Shown here: piece by piece, positions 1 to 8,864 of the stretch | Layout: each line of letters begins with the position of its first letter | How positions within the stretch are numbered: the stretch's first letter is position 1 | Assembly (NCBI GenBank): GCA_903960945.1 | Contig: CAJCCR010000018.1 | Coordinates: 1-42,388, forward strand | Reading direction: 5' to 3' | Length of the DNA stretch: 42,388 nt | Source of the DNA: an uncultured Planctomycetaceae bacterium | GTDB lineage: Bacteria; Planctomycetota; Planctomycetia; Gemmatales; Gemmataceae | The notes under the pieces: generated by a model | What the model was told of the DNA's origin: nothing | The model's database searches: none | What the model saw: only the letters and a program-made list of their open reading frames with translations | Program-made: the position numbers and the translations under genes

Positions 1-199
1 GGCTTTCATATACAGGTTCACCGTATAAAGTGGTAACTTGGGTACCGGTCCTTGTTCGGGTGGCTAGCCATTCCTGCAGGGTCTGGAAAAAATCCCCCTG
101 TCCGAAGGAAAAAACAAACACGATCATGCAGACAATGGCCGCAAAAGCCATGAGTGAGCGTTGATTTTTTCGAAAACTTTCAAAAGGGTTAAAAGCCAT
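1..199 (-). CDS. SurA/PpiD-like peptidyl-prolyl isomerase family protein, N-terminal part only
   Basis: An open frame starts with ATG at 199 on the minus strand and runs off the left edge, giving 66 codons. AAGGA sits about 8 bases before the ATG. The product begins MAFNPFESFRKNQRSL, followed by a hydrophobic segment (about residues 17-33) and then a soluble stretch. This layout, an FNPF-FRKNQ cap followed by one membrane anchor, is what I associate with large planctomycete proteins annotated as SurA N-terminal or PpiD-like chaperones/isomerases. No catalytic domain lies inside the window, so the assignment rests on the N-terminus alone. It is divergent from topA and shares a 213-base intergenic region with it. 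Confidence 0.6.
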   Translation of the reverse strand, partial: MAFNPFESFRKNQRSLMAFAAIVCMIVFVFSFGQGDFFQTLQEWLATRTRTGTQVTTLYGEPVYES

Positions 200-412
200 A
201 TGTCCGAGTCCTTTACGGAAAAAAACAGCACAAAATTAAAACTCTTCGGCCTTGACATCCCGCAAGACCGTATATTAATGGAATGTTAGGATAATCCCAA
301 TAAGGTAGGGATTGTAGCGGGTCTTACTTTCCATACAACCTCAACTTATTCAATTGTTGAATCTTAACTAGATAATTATTGAAACTGAAGCAAAAAGTTT
401 GGAGTTAGTTTA

Positions 413-3085
413 GTGCCACCGAAAAAGATAAAAAGCTTGGACAATGTTGAATCACCTGCAAAAGCAAAAACAATACCGAAAAAGAAAAAAAGTTTGGTCA
501 TCGTTGAATCACCTGCAAAAGCAAAAACGATCCAGAAATATCTGGGTGATTCCTTCGATGTTGCTGCAAGCAAAGGTCATATCCGTGACTTGCCAAAAAG
601 TAAATTCGGTATTGATATCGAGGCTGGCTGGATTCCTACCTACAGGAATCTTTCTGACCGAAAAGAAGAATTAACTGCGCTAAAAAAGTTGGCAGCCAAG
701 GCAGATATGGTTTATCTGGCTCCTGACCCCGACCGCGAAGGTGAAGCAATTGCCTGGCATCTTAGCGAAGCTTTGGATCTTGATCCTAAAAAAACCATGC
801 GTGTGACTTTTAACGAAATCACCAAAAAAGCAGTAACAGAGGCCTTTAATACCCCAAGTGCAATTAACATGGGGCTTGTGAATGCTCAAGAAGCGCGAAG
901 ATTTCTTGACCGAGTGGTGGGCTATAATCTTAGTCCGCTTTTAAGCAGGGTTTTGGCACGTGAACTCAGTGCAGGCCGTGTGCAATCGGTTGCAGTTCGC
1001 CTAATTGTTGATCGCGAAAAAGAAATTCAGGCATTCAAACCTGAGGAGTATTGGAGAATCATTGCGACCCTTTCCACTCAAGGGAAAGCCTCTAAGAAAA
1101 ATCTTTTGACGATCAAAAAGGCCAAGGGTTCTGAAAAAGAAACCGAAGATGAAGATGAACCAGATCCAGAAATAGAAGCAGGCGCTGCGGAAGAAACACC
1201 CGGTTCCAATGACCTTCCTGAAGGCGTTTTCAAAGCTGAACTTAATGAATGGGATGGAAAGAAATTCTCCACCGTTAATGAAGAAAGCACCTTGGAAATA
1301 GCCAATATTCTTGAAAAAGGCACTTACGAAGTTTCCAAGCTCGAACAAAAAGATCGGGAAGAAAAAGCTCCCCCTCCTTTCACAACCAGTACCTTGCAGC
1401 AGCAAGCAAGTATTAGAATGCGTTACACCGCAAAGCGAACCATGGGTATCGCCCAGCGTTTGTATCAAGGCGTGGATTTGGGCAGCGAAGGTTCGGTTGC
1501 ATTAATCACCTACATGCGAACCGATAGCACCCGAGTTTCTGATGATGCGCTGAAAGCATGCAGGGAACTAATAACCACGACGCACGGAGCAGATTATCTG
1601 CCTACAAATCCTAATCGTTTTGCTTCCGGGAAGAGCGCTCAGGAAGCGCATGAGGCCGTTCGGCCCACCGATTTAAGCTACACTCCTGAAAAAGTTGCAG
1701 CTTTGATTCCTCTAGAGCAATCTAAGCTTTACGCCCTCATTTATAATCGTTTTGTTGCAAGCCAGATGAAGCCCGCAGTCTTTTCCGTTACCCAAGTAGA
1801 GGTTAAATGCGACAAGGGCTTGTTTAAGGCACAGGGTAAGATTCTTAAATTTGCAGGCTTTCGCAAAGTGCTTGCTCCAGGCGGTAAACAGGAAGATACC
1901 ATGCTTCCTGATCTCAAAGAAAAACAGAAGTTAAATCTTCAAGAGTTGGTTGGTAGTCAGCATTTTACCCAACCACCTTCACGCTATGGTGAAGCCAGTT
2001 TGGTGAAAGTATTGGAAAAAGAGGGCATCGGTCGCCCTAGTACTTACGCCACCATTATCAGCAAAATACAGGAAAGATTTTATGTTGAAGTCAAAGAGCG
2101 CAGGTTCTTTGCAACTGATATAGGAATCAAGGTAATCGATCTCCTGGTCGAATATTTTCCAACGGTCATGGATCTTAAATTTACCAGCCAGATGGAAGAA
2201 GAATTAGATCAGATCGAAACTAATGCAGTTCCTAGAAATAAAGTTCTGGATGATTTCTTTGCACCGTTTTCTTCTTCGATGACAGATGCCAAAGAAAAAA
2301 TGCCAGGCGCTACGGAGAAGTGCCCACAGTGTGGCAAGGAAATTATCGAAAGGTATAGCAGGCGAGGCCGTTTTTATGGCTGTGCAGGTTATCCTGAGTG
2401 CAATTATATCAAGCGTGCTGAAGGTGTTGAACCCCGCGAAAAACCCGTACTTACTGAACATATTTGCCCAAGTTGTGGCAAACAAATGTTACAGAGATCA
2501 GGCAAAACAGGGCCCTTTTTAGGATGCTCTGGGTATCCTGATTGTAAAACCACCATGAATTTTGACCCTGAAGGGGTACCCGTTGTGACAACTAAACCTA
2601 CTGAACATACTTGCGAAAAATGCTCTAAACCCATGGTTATCCGTGAAGGTAAACGAGGGCCTTTCCTTGCCTGTACCGGTTATCCAAAATGCAAAAATGC
2701 CAAGGATGTTGATGCGCAGGGAAATCTCATAGTACAAACGGATTTGGGTGTGAAATGCGAGAAGTGTAGTGGCCCGATGAATGTACGAAAAGGCCCACGT
2801 GGTCCTTTCCTTGGCTGTGCTGCATATCCCAAATGCCGCAGTACCAAACCTATTCCTGAAGAACTAAAGGAAAAGGTTAATGCCATGTATCCACCACCAC
2901 CTAAAGTGGATATCCCCGAAATCGAAATTACTGATACCTGCCCTGAGTGCGATGGGCCCATGAAGCTAAGGCCAGGCCGTAAGGGCTTTTTCCTTGGCTG
3001 TACCAAGTACCCAAAATGCAAGGGTACCAAGCCCTTGGATCCCGAGTTGGCAGAAAAACTTGAGTTCCCTGGTATGAATAAGTAA
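413..3085 (+). CDS. topA: DNA topoisomerase I (type IA) with five C-terminal zinc ribbons
   Basis: The enzyme relaxes negatively supercoiled DNA through a transient 5'-phosphotyrosine link. The TOPRIM domain opens with VIVESPAKAKTI and carries DPDREGE (D105, D107, E109). The active-site tyrosine is Y367 in ITYMRTDST. After the cleavage core come five Cys4 zinc ribbons of the form CxxC...GC..YP.C, from about residue 670 to 875. An acidic insert (EDEDEPDPE, about residues 236-246) sits in the core. The start is GTG at 413 with GGAG 8 bases upstream. The first 19 residues after the leader are an imperfect duplicate of the TOPRIM start, so residues 7-25 and 26-44 repeat with a period of 19. At 890 residues it is near the usual length for a bacterial TopA with several zinc fingers. 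It converges with trmB across 44 bases. Confidence 0.97.
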   Translation: MPPKKIKSLDNVESPAKAKTIPKKKKSLVIVESPAKAKTIQKYLGDSFDVAASKGHIRDLPKSKFGIDIEAGWIPTYRNLSDRKEELTALKKLAAKADMVYLAPDPDREGEAIAWHLSEALDLDPKKTMRVTFNEITKKAVTEAFNTPSAINMGLVNAQEARRFLDRVVGYNLSPLLSRVLARELSAGRVQSVAVRLIVDREKEIQAFKPEEYWRIIATLSTQGKASKKNLLTIKKAKGSEKETEDEDEPDPEIEAGAAEETPGSNDLPEGVFKAELNEWDGKKFSTVNEESTLEIANILEKGTYEVSKLEQKDREEKAPPPFTTSTLQQQASIRMRYTAKRTMGIAQRLYQGVDLGSEGSVALITYMRTDSTRVSDDALKACRELITTTHGADYLPTNPNRFASGKSAQEAHEAVRPTDLSYTPEKVAALIPLEQSKLYALIYNRFVASQMKPAVFSVTQVEVKCDKGLFKAQGKILKFAGFRKVLAPGGKQEDTMLPDLKEKQKLNLQELVGSQHFTQPPSRYGEASLVKVLEKEGIGRPSTYATIISKIQERFYVEVKERRFFATDIGIKVIDLLVEYFPTVMDLKFTSQMEEELDQIETNAVPRNKVLDDFFAPFSSSMTDAKEKMPGATEKCPQCGKEIIERYSRRGRFYGCAGYPECNYIKRAEGVEPREKPVLTEHICPSCGKQMLQRSGKTGPFLGCSGYPDCKTTMNFDPEGVPVVTTKPTEHTCEKCSKPMVIREGKRGPFLACTGYPKCKNAKDVDAQGNLIVQTDLGVKCEKCSGPMNVRKGPRGPFLGCAAYPKCRSTKPIPEELKEKVNAMYPPPPKVDIPEIEITDTCPECDGPMKLRPGRKGFFLGCTKYPKCKGTKPLDPELAEKLEFPGMNK
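446..528 (+). repeat. 57-base-period tandem duplication in the 5' end of topA
   Basis: A 26-base stretch (gttgaatcacctgcaaaagc plus aaaaac) occurs identically at 446-471 and 503-528, exactly 57 bases (19 codons) apart, and the match continues imperfectly on both sides. It encodes VESPAKAKTI twice. In the first copy the residues before VES are DN instead of the VI needed for the first TOPRIM strand, so only the second copy looks functional. Confidence 0.9.
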
Positions 3086-3129
3086 ATAATTTGTTTCCGC
3101 CCAACGCGAGGGTAGTTCTGTTAAAGGAA

Positions 3130-3915
3130 TTACTCTCTTTGGCGGGTCAGATTTTCTTCGTAATCAAGCTTATGCAGATAGCTTTCCGTTGTAAACAAGG
3201 GCATGGGCAAGTCCGATTCCAGCTTTTGTAAATCATCTTCATGCAAATGATTTAGTTTGGTACCACTTCCGCGGTATACAGTCATTCCGCGCTTAATCGC
3301 AAGTATTTCTCTTCTGGTACGTCCTCGAGGCGAATCGGGCCAACACCCAATTCTTTCGCTAAAGTTGAAAAAATGTGAAGTGATACTTTTTGTGTAATCC
3401 CAATAGGCTTTACTATCTGTTTGCAGAAAAATTTGCCCATCAGGCACAAGAACCCTGTGCACCGCAGCCATAAATCTTGGCGTGAGTAATCGCTCGAGAG
3501 ATTTTTCTGGAGCGTGATAGGGCTGGGGATGATAGCAGTGCAGCTCTGAAACCGACCCCTTGGGCAAAAGCTTTTCAACAAATTTTAGTCCATCAGCAAC
3601 CAGAAAGCGCACATTATTTAAGCCCCGCTGGTTCCCTCTGCGTGTTGCATATCTGATTACAACGGGCAGAATATCTGCACCCAAATGATCAAAGGATTCG
3701 CGCCAAACTGAACTTCCTAAAATAAATCTTCCGTTACCACATCCTACATCGACAACCAAGGGGGCACTTCTACCAAATAATTCTTGGATATCCAAGTTGC
3801 CATCGAGGGGAAGTTTCTTAAGTGCCGTTTGAGTCCATTGCTGGGGGTCGAGAATTTCGCCTGCAATAGGGACGCCAAACTCGCGTTCGATTTTTCTGCG
3901 CTTTCGATCCTGCAA
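3130..3915 (-). CDS. trmB: tRNA (guanine-N7-)-methyltransferase, TrmB family
   Basis: A class I SAM-dependent methyltransferase that would form m7G46 in the tRNA variable loop. The SAM-binding loop VVDVGCGNGRF is at residues 54-64. The family's second signature appears as CYHPQPYHAPEKSLERLL, followed by a VLVPDG strand and LQTDS, the order seen in TrmB. The canonical FPDPW motif is changed to YHPQPY. The start is TTG at 3915 with AAGGA 8 bases upstream. No ATG extends the frame usefully, because the trpA stop lies only 15 bases before it. It is the last gene of a trpB-trpA-trmB transcription unit. The link to trp genes is positional only. Confidence 0.85.
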   Translation of the reverse strand: MQDRKRRKIEREFGVPIAGEILDPQQWTQTALKKLPLDGNLDIQELFGRSAPLVVDVGCGNGRFILGSSVWRESFDHLGADILPVVIRYATRRGNQRGLNNVRFLVADGLKFVEKLLPKGSVSELHCYHPQPYHAPEKSLERLLTPRFMAAVHRVLVPDGQIFLQTDSKAYWDYTKSITSHFFNFSERIGCWPDSPRGRTRREILAIKRGMTVYRGSGTKLNHLHEDDLQKLESDLPMPLFTTESYLHKLDYEENLTRQRE

Positions 3916-3930
3916 GTTGCCCGTCCTTTT

Positions 3931-4749
3931 CTAAGAGTTAAGCGCACTAACTAAAGACTCTGCAAGATTTGCAATTGCAGTCTTCACTGCAGGTAAACCT
4001 ACTTTTTCAGCGGTTTCAATATGTTTTACGATAGCACTACCCACAATCACACCATCTGCGTGGTCGCGTAATACCTTTGCATGTTCGGGTTTGCTGATGC
4101 CAAAGCCTACGCATAAGGGCAGGGGAGTTTGCTCTTTTAACCAAGCAAGGTTTTTCAAAAGCTCTTCTGGGATTTTGTCTCTTTCCCCTGTGATGCCAGA
4201 AACGCTGACACAATAAACAAAACCGCTGCATGCAGAAAGGATGAGCAAAGCTCTTTCTTTTGGAGTGTTTGGCGTCACCAACAGAATTAAAGAAAGCCCG
4301 GATTTTTTAAGATCCTTGGCAATTTCGAGCGATTCTTCAACTGGTAGATCCGGAATGATAAGGCCAGAAAACCCAGCTTTTAGGCAGCCATCAATGAATT
4401 TCTCTTTGCCAAATCGGTGGATGATGCTCATAGAAACCATTGCAACAAAGGGGACCAATATCTTTTCTTTTTCGAAATCTAGCGAGACTTCTGTTATGGC
4501 CTTAAGAATGTGTTCGATTTTCAAACCCTTATTTAGGGCTCGGGTGTAGGCCGCTTGAATGACCGGACCATCTGCGATTGGATCGCTGTATGGGAAACCA
4601 ATTTCAATAATGCTGGCGCCATTCTTAGCTAGGGTCTTAGCTAGTTCTTTAGTGCTTTCAATGTCAGGGTCTCCGGCAGCTATGAAGGGAATAAACGCCT
4701 TTTTGTTCCCGATTTTCAAGCGCTCAAAAGCAGCATCTATTGCATTCAT
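3931..4749 (-). CDS. trpA: tryptophan synthase alpha chain
   Basis: Cleaves indole-3-glycerol phosphate to indole and glyceraldehyde 3-phosphate, passing indole to TrpB. The protein is a 272-residue TIM barrel of normal length. Catalytic E49 (ASIIEIGFPYSDP) and D60 (DPIADGP) fall at the standard E. coli positions. The phosphate-binding GFGIS and GVIVGSAIV segments are also present. The gene lies 55 bases downstream of trpB, on the same strand. No other trp genes (E, D, C, F) are in the window, so the pathway genes are dispersed here. Confidence 0.98.
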   Translation of the reverse strand: MNAIDAAFERLKIGNKKAFIPFIAAGDPDIESTKELAKTLAKNGASIIEIGFPYSDPIADGPVIQAAYTRALNKGLKIEHILKAITEVSLDFEKEKILVPFVAMVSMSIIHRFGKEKFIDGCLKAGFSGLIIPDLPVEESLEIAKDLKKSGLSLILLVTPNTPKERALLILSACSGFVYCVSVSGITGERDKIPEELLKNLAWLKEQTPLPLCVGFGISKPEHAKVLRDHADGVIVGSAIVKHIETAEKVGLPAVKTAIANLAESLVSALNS

Positions 4750-4804
4750 TTATTTGTTTCCTGAATCTATTATTCAATGGGTTCAATGGTTTTGGGCGTA
4801 AAAA

Positions 4805-6013
4805 CTATTCCAGGCTTTCGCCTGTTACTCGTGCTATTTCGTAGCAGTCTTTATCCCCACGGCCTGAAAAACATACGAGCACCACATCGTCCTTGGTTAG
4901 TTTGGATGCGATTCGCATTGCTTCGACAACTGCGTGAGCTGTTTCCAGGGCAGGTAAGATGCCTTCCAATTTGGAGCAGAGGTCAAAACCAGCCAAGGCT
5001 TCTTCATCGTTTACATTAGTGTATTTAACCCTGCCCGTATCTTTCCAATAACTATGTTCGGGGCCAACTCCTGGGTAATCCAACCCAGCAGAAACGGAAT
5101 GTACATCCGCAGTTTGCCCATCGGTATCTTGAAGAACATAGCTGAAAGCACCGTGTAAAATCCCTGGTGCTCCATGCGCTAAAGTAGCTGCATTCCCACC
5201 TGGTTTAGGGCTGCGCCCACCCGCCTCAACGCCTACAATTTCAACATCTTTGTCGTGAATGAACGGGAAAAACATCCCTGCAGCGTTGCTACCACCACCA
5301 ACACTGGCCACCACCACCTTAGGCAGTTTTCCTGTTTGTGCGATGCATTGTTCACGTGATTCTTTTCCGATCACTGATTGAAAATCCCTGACAATCCAAG
5401 GGAAAGGATGGGGCCCGACCGCGCTGCCAATGATGTAATGGGTATCGCCTACGGTGGACATCCAGTCGCGCATTGCTTCGTTAACTGCATCACGAAGGGT
5501 TCGACTGCCTGTGGTTACAGGGCAAACTTCCGTCCCCATTGCTTGCATTTTAAAGACATTGAGTTTTTGTCTGCGGATATCTTCTTCGCCCATGTAAACC
5601 CTGCAGGGGAAGTTGAAAAGTGCACAAGCTGTTGCTGTAGCAACGCCGTGCTGCCCCGCACCAGTTTCTGCAATAATTCGCTTCTTGCCCATTCTTTTTG
5701 CCAGAAGTGCCTGCCCGATGGAATTATTTATTTTATGAGCACCGGTGTGATTCAGGTCTTCCCTTTTAAGAAGGATCTTTGCGCCGCCCGCTTCTTTGGT
5801 TAGTCGTTCTGCGAAATATAAACGCGAGGGCCTGCCTACATACTCATTCAAATAACGATGAAATTCTTTTTGAAAAGCCTCATCTTTGCAGGCCTTTTCG
5901 TATTCTGTGGTTAGTTCATTCAATGCTTCTATAAGGGTTTCAGGCACATACCTGCCCCCAAAGAGGCCGAATCTACCCATAGCGTCCGGAATTGATTGAA
6001 GTTTAGCGTTCAT
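4805..6013 (-). CDS. trpB: tryptophan synthase beta chain
   Basis: PLP enzyme that joins indole to serine to make tryptophan. At 402 residues it is of usual length. The PLP lysine is K94 in HTGAHKINN, the catalytic glutamate is E116 in AETGAGQHG, and the phosphate loop is VGGGSNAAG. It is the TrpB1 type that pairs with TrpA, and trpA follows directly. The start ATG at 6013 has AAGG about 7 bases upstream. A weak TATTAT box lies at 6046-6041 on the coding strand, with no convincing -35 hexamer. Confidence 0.98.
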   Translation of the reverse strand: MNAKLQSIPDAMGRFGLFGGRYVPETLIEALNELTTEYEKACKDEAFQKEFHRYLNEYVGRPSRLYFAERLTKEAGGAKILLKREDLNHTGAHKINNSIGQALLAKRMGKKRIIAETGAGQHGVATATACALFNFPCRVYMGEEDIRRQKLNVFKMQAMGTEVCPVTTGSRTLRDAVNEAMRDWMSTVGDTHYIIGSAVGPHPFPWIVRDFQSVIGKESREQCIAQTGKLPKVVVASVGGGSNAAGMFFPFIHDKDVEIVGVEAGGRSPKPGGNAATLAHGAPGILHGAFSYVLQDTDGQTADVHSVSAGLDYPGVGPEHSYWKDTGRVKYTNVNDEEALAGFDLCSKLEGILPALETAHAVVEAMRIASKLTKDDVVLVCFSGRGDKDCYEIARVTGESLE

Positions 6014-6070
6014 GTCTAACCTTAAATTAATGCAAAAAACATAATACCCTACTGTTCAAACTAGACTTGA

Positions 6071-6094
6071 AGGTTCGGGGGGTCAAGCGAACCT
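6071..6094. promoter_or_regulatory. inverted repeat in the trpB/mutM divergent region
   Basis: AGGTTCG at 6071-6077 and CGAACCT at 6088-6094 form perfect 7-base arms around a 10-base spacer rich in G. It lies between the divergent genes trpB and mutM. It could be an operator or an RNA stem. It does not resemble the TrpR operator, a T-box or a tRNA. Function is unknown. Confidence 0.45.
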
Positions 6095-6214
6095 GCATAT
6101 AAGTTCTACATAATAACTTATTGCTAAATGAGTCGGATTGTTATTCAATAATTGCAGGAAGTAAAAAAGAGAGCAAAAAAGTCGCCTCAAGGCGATAGAG
6201 TTAAAGGAAAAGGC

Positions 6215-7054
6215 ATGCCAGAATTGCCGGAAGTGGAAACAGTAGTCCGAGATTTAATCCCCCTTTTGACCTTAAAAACCATTATAAAAGTGGAAGTTCC
6301 GGGAAAAAAACTACGCAGGCCATGGAACCCACTCTGGAGCCAATTGCTTGAAAATCAAACAATTGAGAAAGTTGCCCGCCGGGGCAAATGGATCATTATT
6401 TCGTTACGCTCAAATTTGCAACTGCTGATTCACTTGGGTATGACGGGTCAACTTTGTGTTTTTAATCAAAAGACGCCCCGACAATCGCATGTCAACCTTG
6501 TTTTTTCATTGGATCGTGGGGTGGAAGAACTTCGATTTCGTGACATTCGTAGGTTTGGCTCAGCCGACCTGTTTCTTTCCCAGCAAGCGCTAAATGAGTT
6601 TTTTGAATCGAGAGAGTTAGGCCCCGAGCCTTTTAATATTCCCGAAGATTACTGGCTTACTACCCTCGCAAAAAGTTCACGCAATTTAAAAGCATTCCTT
6701 CTTGATCAAAAAAACATAACGGGCGTGGGCAATATCTATGCGGATGAATCTTTGTTCAAATCGGGTTTACACCCCTCGAGAAAAGCAGAGTCTTTATCAA
6801 AAAAAGAAGCATTATTGCTGGCGAAATGCATAGGGGAAGTGTTAAGCTGCGCCATTGAAAACAGAGGTTCAACTATTATGAATTATGTTGGTGGTTCGGG
6901 TTTGATGGGCGGGTATCAGGATGAATTTCAAGCATATGGAAGAACGGGCGAACCCTGCGGGAAATGTGGACAGCCTATCAAAAAAATCGTGCTTGCAGGA
7001 AGATCCACACATTTTTGCCCGATTTGTCAGCCCAAAAAACCTCGTTCACGGTAG
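6215..7054 (+). CDS. mutM: formamidopyrimidine-DNA glycosylase (Fpg/MutM)
   Basis: Base-excision repair enzyme that removes 8-oxoguanine and formamidopyrimidines and nicks the abasic site. The start is fixed at 6215 because the protein must begin MPELPEVET: P2 is the catalytic nucleophile after Met removal and E3 assists. An upstream in-frame TTG at 6152 would bury that proline. AAAGGA precedes the ATG. The 279-residue product has the helix-two-turn-helix segment GVGNIYADE and a C-terminal Cys4 zinc finger (CGKCG...CPIC) with R in AGRSTHFC. It is transcribed away from trpB. Confidence 0.96.
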   Translation: MPELPEVETVVRDLIPLLTLKTIIKVEVPGKKLRRPWNPLWSQLLENQTIEKVARRGKWIIISLRSNLQLLIHLGMTGQLCVFNQKTPRQSHVNLVFSLDRGVEELRFRDIRRFGSADLFLSQQALNEFFESRELGPEPFNIPEDYWLTTLAKSSRNLKAFLLDQKNITGVGNIYADESLFKSGLHPSRKAESLSKKEALLLAKCIGEVLSCAIENRGSTIMNYVGGSGLMGGYQDEFQAYGRTGEPCGKCGQPIKKIVLAGRSTHFCPICQPKKPRSR

Positions 7055-7098
7055 AATCTCTTTTGGTACTTAATTAGTTAATCGTATATGTGGGAATA

Positions 7099-8847
7099 AT
7101 GTCTTATCGAGCCTTTAAAAGATTGTTGGGCGAAACCAGCCTAGAGCGAAAATGCCGCTTCCTTTTCGGGGGGTTTATCCTCCTTTTAATTAGTGGTAGC
7201 TTTTCGCTTTATGCCTATCAAACCGAGCATCTTGCATACGAGCAAATTCCTACAACCTGCAGGTTGCTGGTTAGCCAGATTGTAGATCATCTTTTAACTT
7301 CTGTTTGTAAAACGGTTGGAGTGGATGGCAAACCTGTGGATGGTGCGCTCCCTGTTGCCCCAGATACCGCCAGAGCTTTGGCAGACTTTCGCAGACAGTG
7401 GGAAAAAAATTGGCCCAGAGCTCTCAAAGAATATCGCTATCGGCTTATAACTCCAAATGCAACCAAAGCAGAAAACAAACCTGATGACCCTTATGGCCAT
7501 GAACAGCTAAATGAATTTATCAATAATCCTGAGCGGAACGAAGAAAACAAGTTGTTCCTTTCACGGTCAGTGAACCATTATTATGCAGCAATTCGTGCCA
7601 GTAAATCTTGCATGGCGTGTCATACGCAATTGCAGGGCGCAATCAAAGAAAATGATCTTCTCGCAATGATTCAAATTGATGTTGATATCCCGATCGATTC
7701 CATAGAAAAACAAGTGCATATCAACCGTGCAATTCTTATTTCTAATGCATTGATAACCGCCCTTTTAATCATGGGTGGAAGTTACCTGATTGTGCGTTAT
7801 GTGATCGTGAAACCAGTAAAGCACTTAAAGGAAGTAAGCGATGCGATCAGCGCAGGAGAATTGAATGTTCGGAGCGAAATCCAGACAGGCGATGAATTTG
7901 AAGATCTCAGCCATGCGTTTAATCGAATGCTAAGAAACCTTGTAAGCATGCAGGATCGATTGAAAAAGGTGAACACAAACCTTGATCGAAAAGTGGATGA
8001 GTTGGCCCATGCAAACTTGGCATTATTTGAATCAAACAAGCTGAAAAGTGACTTTTTGGCAAAGATGTCGCACGAACTCCGAACACCCTTAAACTCGATT
8101 CTTGGTTTCAGCGACCTGTTGATTAACACCCAGAACTTTACAGAGAAACATATTCGCTGGGCAGGAAACATTCGAAGTTCTGGTGAACAACTTCTCAGTT
8201 TGATTAATGAAATTCTCGATCTTGCAAAAATTGAAGCGGGCAAGATGGAAGTCTCGATCACTGAATTTAGATTCGATGATGTTAGCGAAGGCCTTTTAAC
8301 GATGACCAGGCCCCTTGCTGAAAAGAAGAACATCGATCTTCAATCGGTCATCCCTGCGGATATTAAAAACCTTAGGCAAGATCGAGTTAAACTCAGGCAA
8401 ATTCTTGCCAACTTGCTTTCTAATGCGGTGAAATTTACCCCTGAAGGCGGCAAGGTTGTTTTGAAAGTTGAGCAGGAAGGCAAAAATCACATCATGACGG
8501 TCTCGGATACTGGTGTTGGTATTGCCCCTGAAGAGCAGGAACTTGTTTTTGAAAAATTCAGACAGGCTGGGAATACTCTCACCCGCGAACATGATGGCAC
8601 CGGCCTTGGTTTGTCAATTGTTAGAGAACTTACCAAGTTGCTTGGGGGGGAAGTTTCACTTCAAAGTGAATTGGGCAAAGGTAGTACCTTTACCGTTGTA
8701 ATTCCAATAGAGCTAAGTACCGAACCCCGGCTCGAAGTTGATTTATATTATGGAAGTGTTGATTTTTCGAAAGCCAAACGGGTAGAGCCTCAGTTGGAAG
8801 ATGAGGGCTCAATGGGCGGTAAAGATTCTGAAACCAAGGCTTCCTAA
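7099..8847 (+). CDS. membrane sensor histidine kinase with Tll0287-like (DUF3365) CxxCH heme domain
   Basis: Predicted layout: transmembrane helix (about residues 21-41), a periplasmic Tll0287-like domain ending in SCMACH (C171, C174, H175), a second helix (about 210-235), HAMP, a coiled segment, HisKA with phosphorylatable H325 in MSHELRTPLNS, and an HATPase domain with N box NLLSNAVKFTP, G1 DTGVGIAP and G2 GTGLGLSI. CxxCH in this family is expected to bind a c-type heme, so redox or gas sensing is likely (inference). An ATG at 7099 was chosen; a GTG at 7090 in the same frame is also possible. The Lys/Glu-rich tail after the kinase core has no recognised domain. No response regulator is adjacent; the nearest is the lone receiver at 16225. 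Confidence 0.88.
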   Translation: MSYRAFKRLLGETSLERKCRFLFGGFILLLISGSFSLYAYQTEHLAYEQIPTTCRLLVSQIVDHLLTSVCKTVGVDGKPVDGALPVAPDTARALADFRRQWEKNWPRALKEYRYRLITPNATKAENKPDDPYGHEQLNEFINNPERNEENKLFLSRSVNHYYAAIRASKSCMACHTQLQGAIKENDLLAMIQIDVDIPIDSIEKQVHINRAILISNALITALLIMGGSYLIVRYVIVKPVKHLKEVSDAISAGELNVRSEIQTGDEFEDLSHAFNRMLRNLVSMQDRLKKVNTNLDRKVDELAHANLALFESNKLKSDFLAKMSHELRTPLNSILGFSDLLINTQNFTEKHIRWAGNIRSSGEQLLSLINEILDLAKIEAGKMEVSITEFRFDDVSEGLLTMTRPLAEKKNIDLQSVIPADIKNLRQDRVKLRQILANLLSNAVKFTPEGGKVVLKVEQEGKNHIMTVSDTGVGIAPEEQELVFEKFRQAGNTLTREHDGTGLGLSIVRELTKLLGGEVSLQSELGKGSTFTVVIPIELSTEPRLEVDLYYGSVDFSKAKRVEPQLEDEGSMGGKDSETKAS

Positions 8848-8864
8848 CGCTTAGCAAAAAGCTA

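Noticed and set aside
252..278. TTGACA followed by TATTAA upstream of topA
   Set aside because: The spacer is only 15 bases and no other -10 fits; too weak to list as a promoter.
1001..1468. 155-codon open frame antisense to topA
   Set aside because: It lies wholly inside topA on the other strand and its product is Phe-rich with no domain; a shadow of topA codon use.
5378..5803. 141-codon open frame antisense to trpB
   Set aside because: It lies fully inside a well-conserved trpB, with no ribosome site and no recognisable protein features.
6152..6214. N-terminal extension of MutM from a TTG start
   Set aside because: MutM needs proline at position 2 after processing, so ATG 6215 is the only workable start.
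7797..8333. 178-codon open frame antisense to the histidine kinase
   Set aside because: The Ser/Arg/Phe-rich product is typical of antisense frames, and the kinase on the plus strand is clearly real.
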